Source of the DNA: Marmoricola sp.
GTDB taxonomy: Bacteria > Actinomycetota > Actinomycetes > Propionibacteriales > Nocardioidaceae
NCBI GenBank assembly: GCA_025965195.1
Contig: JAOPXK010000026.1
Location: 1 to 48,935, forward strand
Direction: 5' to 3'
DNA length: 48,935 bases
Shown here piece after piece: positions 34,760 to 43,246 of this stretch. The translations under genes were made by a program, and so were the position numbers. The first letter of the stretch is position 1, and each line of letters starts with the position of its first letter. The notes under the pieces were generated by a model. It saw only the letters and a program-made list of their open reading frames with translations, was not told where the DNA came from and made no database searches.

Positions 34760-36322
34760 GTGGCCAGCCCAGCACGCCGCCCCGGAGACGGGCGACTGAC
34801 GCACGAGCTCGATCCCCAAGACCGTGGACCCCAAGATGCCTGTGGCGTCTTCGGAGTCTGGGCCCCCGGCGAAGACGTCGCCAAACTCAGCTACTTCGGC
34901 CTCTACGCCCTCCAGCATCGGGGCCAGGAGTCGGCCGGAATTGCGGTCAGCAACGGCCGTCAGATCCTGGTCTACAAGGACATGGGCCTCGTCTCCCAGG
35001 TCTTCGACGAGTCCACGCTCGAGGCCCTGAAGGGCCACGTCGCGATCGGCCATGCGCGCTACTCCACGACCGGGGCGAGCACCTGGCACAACGCCCAGCC
35101 GACCTTCCGCCCGACCGCGGATGGCTCGATTGCCCTTGGCCACAACGGGAATCTCACCAACACCCGCGAGCTCGCCCAGATGGTTGCCGACCTCCCGAGC
35201 GACAAGGGCGAGCTCGACATCCACGCTCGCAACCTCGAGACCAGCACCAACGACACCTCGCTGGTCACCGCCCTGCTGGCCCACCACCCGGACAAGTCAC
35301 TCGAGGAGCATGCGGCCGAGCTGCTCCCCAAGGTGAAGGGCGCGTTCTGCTTCACCTGGATGGACGAGAACACGCTCTACGCCGCGCGCGACCCGCAGGG
35401 GATCCGCCCGCTGGTGCTCGGCCGGCTCGAGCGCGGCTGGGTGGTTGCCTCCGAGACCGCTGCCCTCGACATCGTCGGTGCGTCGTTCATCCGTGAGATC
35501 GAGCCAGGCGAGATGGTCGCCATCGACGAGGACGGCCTGCGCACCCGCCGCTTCGCCGAAGCCGTGCCCAAGGGCTGCCTCTTCGAGTTCGTCTACCTCG
35601 CCCGCCCGGACACCCGCATCTCCGGACAGCGCATCCACAGCGTCCGCGTCGAGATCGGCCGCCGCCTCGCGCACGACTTCCCGGCCGACGCCGACCTGGT
35701 CATCCCGGTTCCTGAGTCCGGCACCCCCGCCGCGATCGGGTACGCCGAAGCCAGCGGCATCCCCTACGGCACCGGCCTGGTCAAGAACTCCTACGTCGGC
35801 CGGACGTTCATCCAGCCCAGTCAGACGATCCGTCAGCTCGGCATCCGGCTGAAGCTGAACCCGCTCCGCGACGTCATCGAGGGCAAGCGGCTCGTGGTCG
35901 TCGACGACTCGATCGTCCGCGGCAACACCCAGCGCGCGCTGGTCCGGATGCTCCGCGAAGCCGGCGCCCGCGAGGTGCACGTCCGCATCGCCAGCCCGCC
36001 GGTGAAGTGGCCGTGCTTCTACGGCATCGACTTCGCGTCCCGCGCCGAGCTGATCGCCAATGGCCTGACCAGCGACGAGATCCGTTCCTCCATCGACGCC
36101 GACTCGCTGGGCTACATCTCGCTCGAGCAGCTCATCGAGGCGACCGCGGTGCCTGCGGACGACCTCTGTCGGGCCTGCTTCGACGGTGTCTACCCGGTCG
36201 CGTTGCCCGATTCGGAGCGGGTCGACAAGCACCTGCTCGCTGCGCCCGTGCTGCTCGACGCCGACGGACTGGCTTCGTCCCTTGCCGGCGGCGGCGCTGC
36301 CGACGCCCTCGACCGTCCCTGA
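34760..36322 (+). CDS. purF: Amidophosphoribosyltransferase
   Basis: First enzyme of purine synthesis: makes phosphoribosylamine from PRPP and glutamine. The 520 residues have an N-terminal propeptide of 27 residues before the Ntn nucleophile Cys28 (QDACGVFGVW). They also have GHARYSTTG, NGNLTN, and the PRPP loop VVVDDSIVRGNT (about 379-390). Cysteines in KGCLFEF, KWPCFYGIDF and DDLCRACFDG indicate the Bacillus-type [4Fe-4S] cluster form, which is oxygen-sensitive. GTG 34760 follows a leaderless promoter. purM follows 19 bp later. Confidence 0.97.
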   Translation: MASPARRPGDGRLTHELDPQDRGPQDACGVFGVWAPGEDVAKLSYFGLYALQHRGQESAGIAVSNGRQILVYKDMGLVSQVFDESTLEALKGHVAIGHARYSTTGASTWHNAQPTFRPTADGSIALGHNGNLTNTRELAQMVADLPSDKGELDIHARNLETSTNDTSLVTALLAHHPDKSLEEHAAELLPKVKGAFCFTWMDENTLYAARDPQGIRPLVLGRLERGWVVASETAALDIVGASFIREIEPGEMVAIDEDGLRTRRFAEAVPKGCLFEFVYLARPDTRISGQRIHSVRVEIGRRLAHDFPADADLVIPVPESGTPAAIGYAEASGIPYGTGLVKNSYVGRTFIQPSQTIRQLGIRLKLNPLRDVIEGKRLVVVDDSIVRGNTQRALVRMLREAGAREVHVRIASPPVKWPCFYGIDFASRAELIANGLTSDEIRSSIDADSLGYISLEQLIEATAVPADDLCRACFDGVYPVALPDSERVDKHLLAAPVLLDADGLASSLAGGGAADALDRP

Positions 36323-36341
36323 ACCCGATAGAGGATTTGCG

Positions 36342-37406
36342 ATGAGTGGAGCGACGTACGAGGCCGCAGGCGTCTCGATCGAGGCCGGCGAGAAGGCCGT
36401 CGAGCTGATGAAGGTCTGGATCGACAAGGCCCGCCGCCCCGAGATGCTCGGCGGCATCGGTGGCTTTGCCGGTCTCTTCGACGCCAGCGCCCTCAAGGCC
36501 TATGACCGGCCGATCCTCGCCACGTCGACCGACGGCGTCGGCACCAAGGTCGCGATCGCGCAGGCGATGGACATCCACGACACGATCGGCTTCGACCTGG
36601 TCGGGATGGTCGTCGATGACCTGGTCGTGTGTGGGGCCGAGCCGCTCTTCATGACTGACTACATCGCCACCGGGCGCGTCGTACCCGAACGCATCGCGGC
36701 CATCGTCAAGGGCATCGCGGAGGCCTGCGTCGAGGCCGGCTGTGCGCTCACCGGTGGGGAGACCGCCGAACACCCGGGGCTGCTGGACCCGAATGAGTAC
36801 GACGTCGCGGGCGCGGCCACCGGCGTTGTCGAGGCGAGCCAGCTGCTCGGCCCGGGCCGGGTCCGCCCCGGAGACGTCGTCATCGCGATGGCCTCGAGCG
36901 GGCTGCACTCCAACGGCTACTCCCTGGTGCGGTACGTACTGCTGGATCAGGCCGGCCGCGACCTCCACGAACACGTCGACGAGCTCGGCCGCACGCTCGG
37001 CGAAGAGCTGCTCGAGCCGACCCGGATCTATGCGAAGGCCTGCCTCGACCTGGCCCGCCGGACCGAGACCCATGCGATGTCCCACATCACCGGTGGTGGC
37101 CTGGCCTCGAACCTCGAGCGCGTGATGCCGGCCGAGCTGACCGCGACCCTGGACCGCTCGACGTGGACCCTCCCGCCGGTCTTCGGCCTGGTCCGCGACA
37201 CCGGCAAAGTGGCGACCGCCGACCTCGAGCGCACCCTCAACTGCGGAGTCGGCATGGTCTCGCTGACTTCCCCGGACGACGCCGACAAGGCCATCGCCGT
37301 CCTCAACGAGCACGGCGTCGAGGCCTGGGTGGCGGGCTCGGTCAGCGCCGTACAGAGCGGTCAAACCGGTGGCAGCGTCACCCTTGTCGGCGAGCACAGC
37401 GTCTGA
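36342..37406 (+). CDS. purM: AIR synthetase
   Basis: ATP-dependent cyclisation of FGAM to aminoimidazole ribonucleotide. The 354 residues have LATSTDGVGTKVAIA, DLVVCGAEPLFMTDY, LTGGETAEHPG, SSGLHSNGYSLVR and MSHITGGGLASNLERV, the standard PurM signature. ATG 36342 has AGAGG upstream. It is in an operon with purF, as in most Actinobacteria, and is followed by DUF3073, which is also conserved next to purM in mycobacteria. Confidence 0.97.
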   Translation: MSGATYEAAGVSIEAGEKAVELMKVWIDKARRPEMLGGIGGFAGLFDASALKAYDRPILATSTDGVGTKVAIAQAMDIHDTIGFDLVGMVVDDLVVCGAEPLFMTDYIATGRVVPERIAAIVKGIAEACVEAGCALTGGETAEHPGLLDPNEYDVAGAATGVVEASQLLGPGRVRPGDVVIAMASSGLHSNGYSLVRYVLLDQAGRDLHEHVDELGRTLGEELLEPTRIYAKACLDLARRTETHAMSHITGGGLASNLERVMPAELTATLDRSTWTLPPVFGLVRDTGKVATADLERTLNCGVGMVSLTSPDDADKAIAVLNEHGVEAWVAGSVSAVQSGQTGGSVTLVGEHSV

Positions 37407-37578
37407 GGTTCGGCCCGAAACCGGCTCAATCCGGCTTGCGTTGCGCTCGGCGGTGTTCACAACCCGGAGTCGATGTGCGGGAACAACACCCGGGCAGGTA
37501 CGGTTGGACACACGAAATGACAACAGCAGACCGGCAGATCCCATGCGGAGCCGGCCAAGTGTGCGAGGGGGTCGACCC

Positions 37579-37776
37579 ATGGGGCGCGGCCGTGCGAAAG
37601 CGAAGCAGACCAAGGTTGCTCGCGAACTGAAGTACCAGTCCCTCCAGACTGACTTCGGTGCGCTTGCCAAGGAGCTTCACGGAGAACCAGACACACCCGA
37701 CAGCAGCGCTGTCGATGACGAGGCTGATGAGGAGTACGACCAGTGGTCGGACTACTCCGAGTCGTCTCGCGATTGA
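37579..37776 (+). CDS. DUF3073 protein
   Basis: A 65-residue, highly charged protein that begins MGRGRAKAKQTKVARELKYQ and ends in an acidic stretch (VDDEADEEYDQWSDYSESSRD). The basic N-terminus and acidic tail are characteristic of DUF3073, which is almost confined to Actinobacteria. Function is unknown; the basic part suggests nucleic-acid or ribosome contact, which is inference. It starts at ATG 37579 after GAGGGGG. The 172 bp upstream holds a candidate -10 box TACGGT (37499-37504) and no other gene. Confidence 0.92.
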   Translation: MGRGRAKAKQTKVARELKYQSLQTDFGALAKELHGEPDTPDSSAVDDEADEEYDQWSDYSESSRD

Positions 37777-37808
37777 CCCAACGCACCTGACTCGTCCCTG
37801 ACCCGTCG

Positions 37809-37854
37809 TGGGCCCGCAGGCCCATGGCCGGTTGCATCGCGCCTTGTCGCGATG
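37809..37854. terminator. Two hairpins between DUF3073 and the oxidoreductase
   Basis: TGGGCC/GGCCCA (37809-37824, CGCA loop) is followed by CATCGCG/CGCGATG (37835-37854, 6-base loop). The first may end DUF3073 transcription. The second lies 2 bp upstream of a -10 box and could instead be an operator. Confidence 0.45.
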
Positions 37855-37856
37855 GA

Positions 37857-37862
37857 TACCGT
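37857..37862 (+). promoter_or_regulatory. -10 box for leaderless oxidoreductase gene
   Basis: TACCGT, 6 bases before ATG 37869. Confidence 0.55.
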
Positions 37863-37868
37863 GGACCC

Positions 37869-38735
37869 ATGACTGGACTACCAACCGTTGCCCTTCTCGG
37901 GACCGGAATCATGGGTGCCGGGATGGGACACAACATCCTCGGATCGGGTATGCCTCTGCAGGTCTGGAACAGGACCAGCGAGAAGGCCGAGCCACTGGTT
38001 GCCGGGGGCGCTACGCCTGCGGCCACTCCCGCTGAAGCCGTCCGCGGCGCCGACGTCATCGTCACGATGCTCGGCAACGCCGACGACGTTGCCTCCGTGA
38101 TGCGAGAGGCAGCCGACGGTCTCTCGGCGGGGCAGATCTGGCTGCAGACCACGACAGTCGGTGCCGAGCCGCTCGCCGGACTCGTCGGGATCGCCCGTGA
38201 GCACGGCCTGGTCCTCCTCGACGCGCCGGTGTCAGGCACTCGCAAGCCTGCCGAGGAAGGTCAGCTCACGATCTTCGTCGCCGGCCCACCTGACGCGCGT
38301 CAGGCGGTGCAGCCGGTGCTCGATGCCGTCGGCGGCAAGGTCGTGTGGCTCGAGGACACGGCCGAAGGGGCCGCCGCTAGCCGGCTGAAGCTCGTCGTGA
38401 ACAACTGGGTGCTCTCGGTGTCGGCGGCTACCGGCGAGACGATCTCGCTCGCCCAGGGCCTCGGCGTTGACCCGCGGGCGTTCCTCGAGGCGATCGCGGG
38501 CGGCCCGCTCGACCTGCCCTATCTGCGGGCAAAGGCGAATGCGATCCTGACCGACGACTTCGAGCCCAACTTCAGCGTGGACAACGCGGCCAAGGATGCA
38601 GCCCTCATCGCGGATGCAGCGGAGCGAGCCGGCCTTCGGCTCGACCTGGCTGTGGCCACTCGTGACCGGCTGCAGCGGACCTCGCAGCGTGGTCACGGGG
38701 ACGAAGACCTGGCCGCGGCCTACAAGGCGTCCTGA
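37869..38735 (+). CDS. NAD(P)-dependent beta-hydroxyacid dehydrogenase family oxidoreductase
   Basis: A 288-residue member of the 3-hydroxyisobutyrate dehydrogenase family, with the dinucleotide fingerprint LLGTGIMGAGMG (9-20), the substrate motif DAPVSGTRKPAEEGQLTIF, and the catalytic lysine region SRLKLVVNNW (Lys near 176). Possible substrates are 3-hydroxyisobutyrate, tartronate semialdehyde or an imine. A ketopantoate reductase-like gene follows after 4 bp, so the two form an operon. Leaderless start by -10 spacing. Confidence 0.87.
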   Translation: MTGLPTVALLGTGIMGAGMGHNILGSGMPLQVWNRTSEKAEPLVAGGATPAATPAEAVRGADVIVTMLGNADDVASVMREAADGLSAGQIWLQTTTVGAEPLAGLVGIAREHGLVLLDAPVSGTRKPAEEGQLTIFVAGPPDARQAVQPVLDAVGGKVVWLEDTAEGAAASRLKLVVNNWVLSVSAATGETISLAQGLGVDPRAFLEAIAGGPLDLPYLRAKANAILTDDFEPNFSVDNAAKDAALIADAAERAGLRLDLAVATRDRLQRTSQRGHGDEDLAAAYKAS

Positions 38736-38739
38736 GGCC

Positions 38740-39732
38740 ATGCGTTTCGTCGTCTACGGGGCTGGTGCTGTCGGCGGAGTGGTCGGAGGACTGCTCCATC
38801 GAGCGGGGCACGACGTCCATCTGATCGCCCGCGGCGCCCACCTCGACAAGATCCGCACGGACGGGCTCCGACTGCTTGCGCCCGGCTTCGAGAGCGTCGA
38901 GCAGATCCCCGCATCTGCGTCCCCTGCCAACCTCACCTGGACGGCCGACGACGTGGTACTGCTGGCCGTGAAGAGCGATGCCACGGCCGGCGTACTCAGC
39001 GAGCTGGCGAGGCACGCGCTGCCGGACACCCCGGTGGTCTGCCTGCAGAACGGGGTCGCCAACGAGCCGGCCGCGTTGCGCTGGTTCGCCAACGTGTACG
39101 GCGTCTGCGTGTTGGCGCCGACCGAGCACCTCGAGCCGGGTGTGGTCGCCGCGAAGTCCGGACCCGTTGCCGCGATCCTCGACATCGGCCGGTTTCCCGG
39201 AGGTGTCGACGAGACCGCTCGACGCATCGCCGCCGCGTTCGAGAGCGCCGGGATCATCTCGGTGCCACGGCCGGACATCATGCGCTGGAAGTACCGCAAG
39301 CTGGTGATGAACCTGACCAATGCGATCGACGCGGCCTGCGCGCCCGGTGACGACGCCCAGGCGCTGCGCAGCCGACTCCGTGACGAGGGCGAGGCAGTGC
39401 TGGCGGCCGCAGGCATCACCGTCGCGACGGTGGAGGAGGACGAGGTACGCCGTGGCGACATCCTCAAGGTGCCGGCCGCCGGATCGGACCGACCAGCTCA
39501 GGGCGGCTCGTCGTCCTACCAGAGCCTGGCTCGGGGCACCGGGTCCATCGAGAGCGACTGGCTCAACGGCGAGATCGTCCGGATCGCGCGCACGCAGGGA
39601 GCCGACGCACCGGTCAACGACCTGGCCCGCCGGCACGCCAACGCGATGGCAGCGGGGCACGTCGCACCCCGGACGCTCAGCGCATCGACGATCCTCGCCG
39701 AGCTGGACGTTGCGCAGCTAGATCCGGCGTAG
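38740..39732 (+). CDS. Ketopantoate reductase-like (2-dehydropantoate 2-reductase family)
   Basis: NADPH-dependent reductase of the PanE/ApbA family, 330 residues. It shows [14 protein letters not shown] at the N-terminus, the LAVKSDA segment, QNGVANEP, the catalytic lysine in [17 protein letters not shown], and the C-terminal helical domain with [22 protein letters not shown]. It may reduce ketopantoate to pantoate for CoA synthesis, but several PanE-like paralogues act on other 2-keto acids. It follows the preceding dehydrogenase by 4 bp. Its 3' end overlaps the convergent amino acid dehydrogenase by 15 bp. Confidence 0.87.
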   Translation: MRFVVYGAGAVGGVVGGLLHRAGHDVHLIARGAHLDKIRTDGLRLLAPGFESVEQIPASASPANLTWTADDVVLLAVKSDATAGVLSELARHALPDTPVVCLQNGVANEPAALRWFANVYGVCVLAPTEHLEPGVVAAKSGPVAAILDIGRFPGGVDETARRIAAAFESAGIISVPRPDIMRWKYRKLVMNLTNAIDAACAPGDDAQALRSRLRDEGEAVLAAAGITVATVEEDEVRRGDILKVPAAGSDRPAQGGSSSYQSLARGTGSIESDWLNGEIVRIARTQGADAPVNDLARRHANAMAAGHVAPRTLSASTILAELDVAQLDPA

Positions 39733-40803
39733 CCGCCCGATGTCGTGGATCCGTTGCTCGGCAAGGCGATCTGCGGCAACGGCAGGGGGAACCTTCTCGG
39801 CCGTTGCCAGCCGGAACACCTCACGGGTGGTCTCGTAGATCTTCGAGGCCCGCTGCTTAGCACGGTCGAACGAGAAGCCCTCCAGCTCGTCGGCGACCTG
39901 GATCAGCCCGCCCGCATTCACGCAGTAGTCCGGCGCGTAGAGGATCCCGCGCTCATCGAGCAGCTTCTCGACCCCGGGGTGGGCGAGCTGGTTGTTCGCG
40001 GCCCCGCAGACGATCTTCGCGGACAACGTGTCGACGACGACGTCGGTGAGGGCATCGCCGAGCGCACACGGGGCATAGACGTCCAGCGGCAGGGCGACGA
40101 GCGCGTCGGTCGACGGCACGCTGCGCACCTCGGGATGGGCAGTCGTGACCCGGCGTACGGCGGCGTCGGAGACGTCCGTGATCACCACGGAGGCGCCATC
40201 CTCGACCAGGTGCTCGACCAGATGATGACCGACCTTGCCGACACCGGCGACACCGACTGTGCGGCCGCGCAGCGTCGCCTCGCCCCAGCTGGTCTCGGCT
40301 GCGGCGCGCATGCCCTGGAAGACGCCGTACGCCGTGAGGACGGAGGAGTCTCCGGCGCCGCCGTGGGCGACCGTCCGGCCCGTCACGTAGGCGCACTCGC
40401 GGGCGATCTGGTCCATGTCGCAGGAGTTCGTACCCACGTCGCACGCGGTGTAGTAGCGGCCGTGCAGCGACTCGACGAACCGGCCGTAGGCCCGGAGCAG
40501 GCCTTCGGACTTCAGGGTCGCCGGGTCACCGATGATGACGGCCTTGCCGCCGCCGAGGTCGAGCCCGGCTAGGGCAGCCTTGTAGGACATCCCGCGCGAA
40601 AGGTTGAGTACGTCGCGAAGGGCCGCTGCCTCGCTGGCGTAGGGGAAGAACCGGGTGCCGCCGAGAGCGGGCCCGAGGGCGGTGGAGTGGATGGCGATGA
40701 TCGCCTTGAGGCCGGTGCGGTCGTCGGCGGCGAACACGACCTGCTCATGACCGGCGAAGCTGTCAAAAACGGTGCTCTGGAGCGAGCTTTCGAAGGCGGT
40801 CAC
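39718..40803 (-). CDS. Leucine/valine (branched-chain amino acid) dehydrogenase
   Basis: NAD-dependent oxidative deaminase of leucine or valine to the 2-keto acid; these keto acids also prime branched fatty acids. The 361 residues include [22 protein letters not shown], the lysine motif [32 protein letters not shown], and the Rossmann fingerprint [19 protein letters not shown] 40803 is chosen from GAAAGG upstream and the usual N-terminus. It is divergent from bldC, the arrangement of vdh and bldC in Streptomyces as I recall it. Candidate -10 box TATGGT at 40887-40892 (minus), with a structured leader between. Confidence 0.9.
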   Translation of the reverse strand: MTAFESSLQSTVFDSFAGHEQVVFAADDRTGLKAIIAIHSTALGPALGGTRFFPYASEAAALRDVLNLSRGMSYKAALAGLDLGGGKAVIIGDPATLKSEGLLRAYGRFVESLHGRYYTACDVGTNSCDMDQIARECAYVTGRTVAHGGAGDSSVLTAYGVFQGMRAAAETSWGEATLRGRTVGVAGVGKVGHHLVEHLVEDGASVVITDVSDAAVRRVTTAHPEVRSVPSTDALVALPLDVYAPCALGDALTDVVVDTLSAKIVCGAANNQLAHPGVEKLLDERGILYAPDYCVNAGGLIQVADELEGFSFDRAKQRASKIYETTREVFRLATAEKVPPAVAADRLAEQRIHDIGRLRRI

Positions 40804-40854
40804 GGTGGTGACCTTTCTGCTTGACGAGCCAGGGATGGCGGCACGTGTGGTGGT

Positions 40855-40907
40855 GGGCACCCATTGGGTGGGGGTGCCCTGGACCAACCATACGAGTGTC
40901 CGGACAC
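40855..40907 (-). promoter_or_regulatory. Promoter, leader hairpin and palindrome for the amino acid dehydrogenase
   Basis: On the minus strand, TATGGT (40887-40892) is a -10 box. GTGTCCGGACAC (40896-40907), a perfect 12-bp palindrome, lies just upstream, in the -10/-35 spacer. Downstream, GGGCACCC (40855-40862) pairs with GGGTGCCC (40872-40879) in the leader. The palindrome's half-site GAGTGTCC recurs at 40912-40919. Confidence 0.5.
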
Positions 40908-41032
40908 CGCCGAGTGTCCACGCCCGATTTGATGCGCTTCACAACGAGTCGTCCCGAGTGGCACACTCGAGGCAGTCGTACCTCGGGGCATTGGCGTTTG
41001 AACGTCGATGCATGACAAGCAAGGGGGGCCGC

Positions 41033-41248
41033 ATGGGAATGCGTCCATCTGAATCAGAAGCACTACTGACTCCGGCCGAGGTCGCCGCGCTTTTCCGCGT
41101 CGACCCGAAGACCGTCACGCGCTGGGCGCAGTCCGGAAAGCTGAGCTCCATCCGGACGCTCGGTGGACACCGGCGCTACCGCGAGTCCGAGGTCAACGAG
41201 CTGCTCGGCCGGACCATCCCGGCGCAGCGCAACGGCGAGGACAGCTAG
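41033..41248 (+). CDS. bldC: BldC, MerR-like developmental DNA-binding protein
   Basis: Small MerR-type DNA-binding protein of 71 residues, made of a single winged-helix domain with no effector domain: LLTPAEVAALFRVDPKTVTRWAQSGKLSSIRTLGGHRRYRESEVNELL. It closely resembles BldC of Streptomyces, a regulator that binds DNA cooperatively at tandem sites and controls the timing of development. The start ATG 41033 follows AAGGGGGG; an ATG two codons later is possible. In a Nocardioides-type organism without known sporulation its regulon is unclear. Confidence 0.93.
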   Translation: MGMRPSESEALLTPAEVAALFRVDPKTVTRWAQSGKLSSIRTLGGHRRYRESEVNELLGRTIPAQRNGEDS

Positions 41249-41260
41249 CGGCCTGGCCGA

Positions 41261-42043
41261 CTACCTCCAATCGGCGAACGACCCGCTTCTGCCGCTGCCT
41301 TCGGCGAACCGGGTCGCTCCGCCGGTTGCCTCCTGCCGCAGGGCCGCCATGCCGTGGTGCAGCTCGCCGTCCATCGCGCCGGCCTCATCGAGACCCCATT
41401 GCTCGAGGGCGCTGAGCCGGTCGCTGCGCAGGCAGGTCTGCGGGAACTTCGCCAGCTGCTCGGCGAGTGCCAGCGCCTCGACCAGGGCAGCGCCGGGCTC
41501 GACGACCCGGTTCACCAGGCCCATCCGCTCGGCCTCCTGCGCCCCGACCGGTCGTCCGGTCAGGATCATGTCCAGCGCCCGGGACTGACCGATCAGCCGC
41601 GGCAGCCGAACCGTCCCCCCGTCGATCAGGGGGACGCCCCAGCGTCGGCAGAACACTCCGAGCACGGCATCGCGAGCAGCCACCCGCAGGTCCGCCCAGA
41701 TCGCGAGCTCCAGCCCGCCAGCGACCGCGTGGCCCTCGATCGCCGCGATCACCGGCTTGCCGAGCCTCAGCCGGGTCGGCCCCATCGGACCGTCGCCGTC
41801 GGCCTCGACGCGGTTTCCCCGGCCCTCGCTGACGGCCAGGAGATCGGCGCCGGCGCAGAACGCTCCGCCCGCTCCGGTCAGGACGGCGACGCTCGCCTCT
41901 GGATCGGCGTCGAATGCGCGGAAGGCGTCGGCCAGCAGTTCCGCCGTACGACGGTCAACGGCGTTGCGTACCTCGGGTCGGTTGATCGTGATCGTGACGA
42001 CCGGGCCGGACTGCTCGACGACGACGGTGCTGGCAGTGCTCAT
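41261..42043 (-). CDS. Enoyl-CoA hydratase/isomerase family protein
   Basis: Crotonase-fold protein of 260 residues with the oxyanion-hole motifs GAGGAFCAGADL (about 56-67) and AIEGHAVAGGLELAIWAD. The catalytic loop reads CRRWGVPLIDGGTVRLPRLIG. Classic hydratases have glutamates at the two catalytic positions here; they are not evident, so a different crotonase reaction (for example isomerase, hydrolase or decarboxylase type) is plausible. It starts 13 bp after the kinase stop on the same strand, so the two are probably co-transcribed. Confidence 0.85.
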   Translation of the reverse strand: MSTASTVVVEQSGPVVTITINRPEVRNAVDRRTAELLADAFRAFDADPEASVAVLTGAGGAFCAGADLLAVSEGRGNRVEADGDGPMGPTRLRLGKPVIAAIEGHAVAGGLELAIWADLRVAARDAVLGVFCRRWGVPLIDGGTVRLPRLIGQSRALDMILTGRPVGAQEAERMGLVNRVVEPGAALVEALALAEQLAKFPQTCLRSDRLSALEQWGLDEAGAMDGELHHGMAALRQEATGGATRFAEGSGRSGSFADWR

Positions 42044-42056
42044 CGGACGGCTCTTC

Positions 42057-43109
42057 TCATCTCAGCTGGGTGGTCACGGCGTACGCGATCCCGAAGGTGA
42101 CAGCCAGCATCACCAGCACGCCGAGCGCCAGCAACAGCGGGCGTCCGGAGCGGGTCGGCCCCGACGAAACCAGGTCGGGTGTCTTCGACGCGGAGTCCAC
42201 GACCGCGCGGGGCCCTCCGGTGGTCGAGCGCCCTCCGGTGGTCGCGCGCCCTCCGGTGGTCGAGCTTGTCGAGACCATCCGCGGAGCCAGCAGGGTGTGC
42301 TCGGGATCGGCGGCGGCCGCCAGCGCCCGGGTGAACGCCTCGATGTCGGGCCAGCGGTCAGCGGGATCGGGTGCCAGCGCCCGGAGGAGTACGTCGTCCA
42401 TGGCCGGCGGCACATCGGCGAGCGAGGACGGCGGGGGCGGCGCGACCGGGTCGATCAGGCCGGCGAGACCGTCGTCGCGGACCGTACGGCCGGTGAGCAT
42501 CCGGTAGGCCACGGCCGCCAGCGCGTGGGTGTCGGCGCGGGTGGACAGGCCGATGCCGGTGGCCTGCTCGGGAGCCATGTAGGCCGGCGTACCGACGACC
42601 TGGGTGAGACCGCTGGCCTGAAGCATCGCCTTGGCCACCCCGAGGTCCGCCACGAGGAGTCGAGGGACACCGTTGCCGTTCGAGCGCAGCAGCAGGTTGT
42701 GCGGCTTCACATCGCGGTGGATCACGCCCTGCGCGTGCAGGACTGCCAGGCCCTCCCCGGCCTGGCTGATCAGGTTCACGATCTCCTCGAGACTCGGCTG
42801 CGGGTCGTTCTCGAGGCGGGCCGCGATCGAGCCGAGGTCGGCGTACGTCATCACGAAGTACGGGGTTCCGTCCGCCTCGCCGATGTCGTAGACGCGAACC
42901 ACGTGGTCGGAGTCGGCGCGGCGGAGGATGCGAGCCTCTTCGAGGAACCGGTCGCGTACGTCGAGCCGCTGCGACCAGTTGTCCGCCAGTGCCTTGACCG
43001 CGACATCGGAGTCGAGCTCGTTGTCGTGATAGAGCCAGACGGTCGCGAAGCCCCCGGCGCCGATGCGCTCGACCCGGCGCAGGCGGCCGAGACTCTCCGG
43101 GAGGGACAC
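42057..43109 (-). CDS. Membrane-anchored Ser/Thr protein kinase
   Basis: Hanks-type kinase of 350 residues. The N-lobe has IGAGGFATVW and VAVK (Lys39); the catalytic loop is HRDVKPHN (Asp133); the DFG position is DLG (155-157); GTPAYMAPEQ marks the P+1 loop. A Thr/Gly-rich linker (279-300), encoded by the interspersed repeat, leads to one membrane helix (about 324-346) with only a few residues outside, so there is no extracellular sensor domain. GTG 43109 gives the usual short N-terminus; a longer upstream frame overlaps the divergent sigma gene's promoter region. A crotonase follows. Confidence 0.89.
   Translation of the reverse strand: MSLPESLGRLRRVERIGAGGFATVWLYHDNELDSDVAVKALADNWSQRLDVRDRFLEEARILRRADSDHVVRVYDIGEADGTPYFVMTYADLGSIAARLENDPQPSLEEIVNLISQAGEGLAVLHAQGVIHRDVKPHNLLLRSNGNGVPRLLVADLGVAKAMLQASGLTQVVGTPAYMAPEQATGIGLSTRADTHALAAVAYRMLTGRTVRDDGLAGLIDPVAPPPPSSLADVPPAMDDVLLRALAPDPADRWPDIEAFTRALAAAADPEHTLLAPRMVSTSSTTGGRATTGGRSTTGGPRAVVDSASKTPDLVSSGPTRSGRPLLLALGVLVMLAVTFGIAYAVTTQLR
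42213..42276. repeat. Three 18-bp units ending in the 27-base interspersed element
   Basis: Units at 42213-42230 and 42231-42248 (CCCTCCGGTGGTCGAGCG and one-base variant) precede a third that continues into GAGCTTGTCGAGACC. The final 27 bases (42250-42276) are identical to 8908-8934. The 18-bp period preserves the reading frame and encodes TTGGRA, TTGGRS and TSSTTGG in the kinase linker. Confidence 0.88.
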
Positions 43110-43246
43110 GTTCCGTATTGTGCCGCAGGCGCGCCCCTGGGCCCGGGAGGCGAGCAGTGACCCGGGATTCGACGGCCTGCTGCGTGGGGTCTGGGTGGGT
43201 AAGGTGCGAGTGAGGTGCCATCGATCGAGGGGGAGCGGGGGGAACA

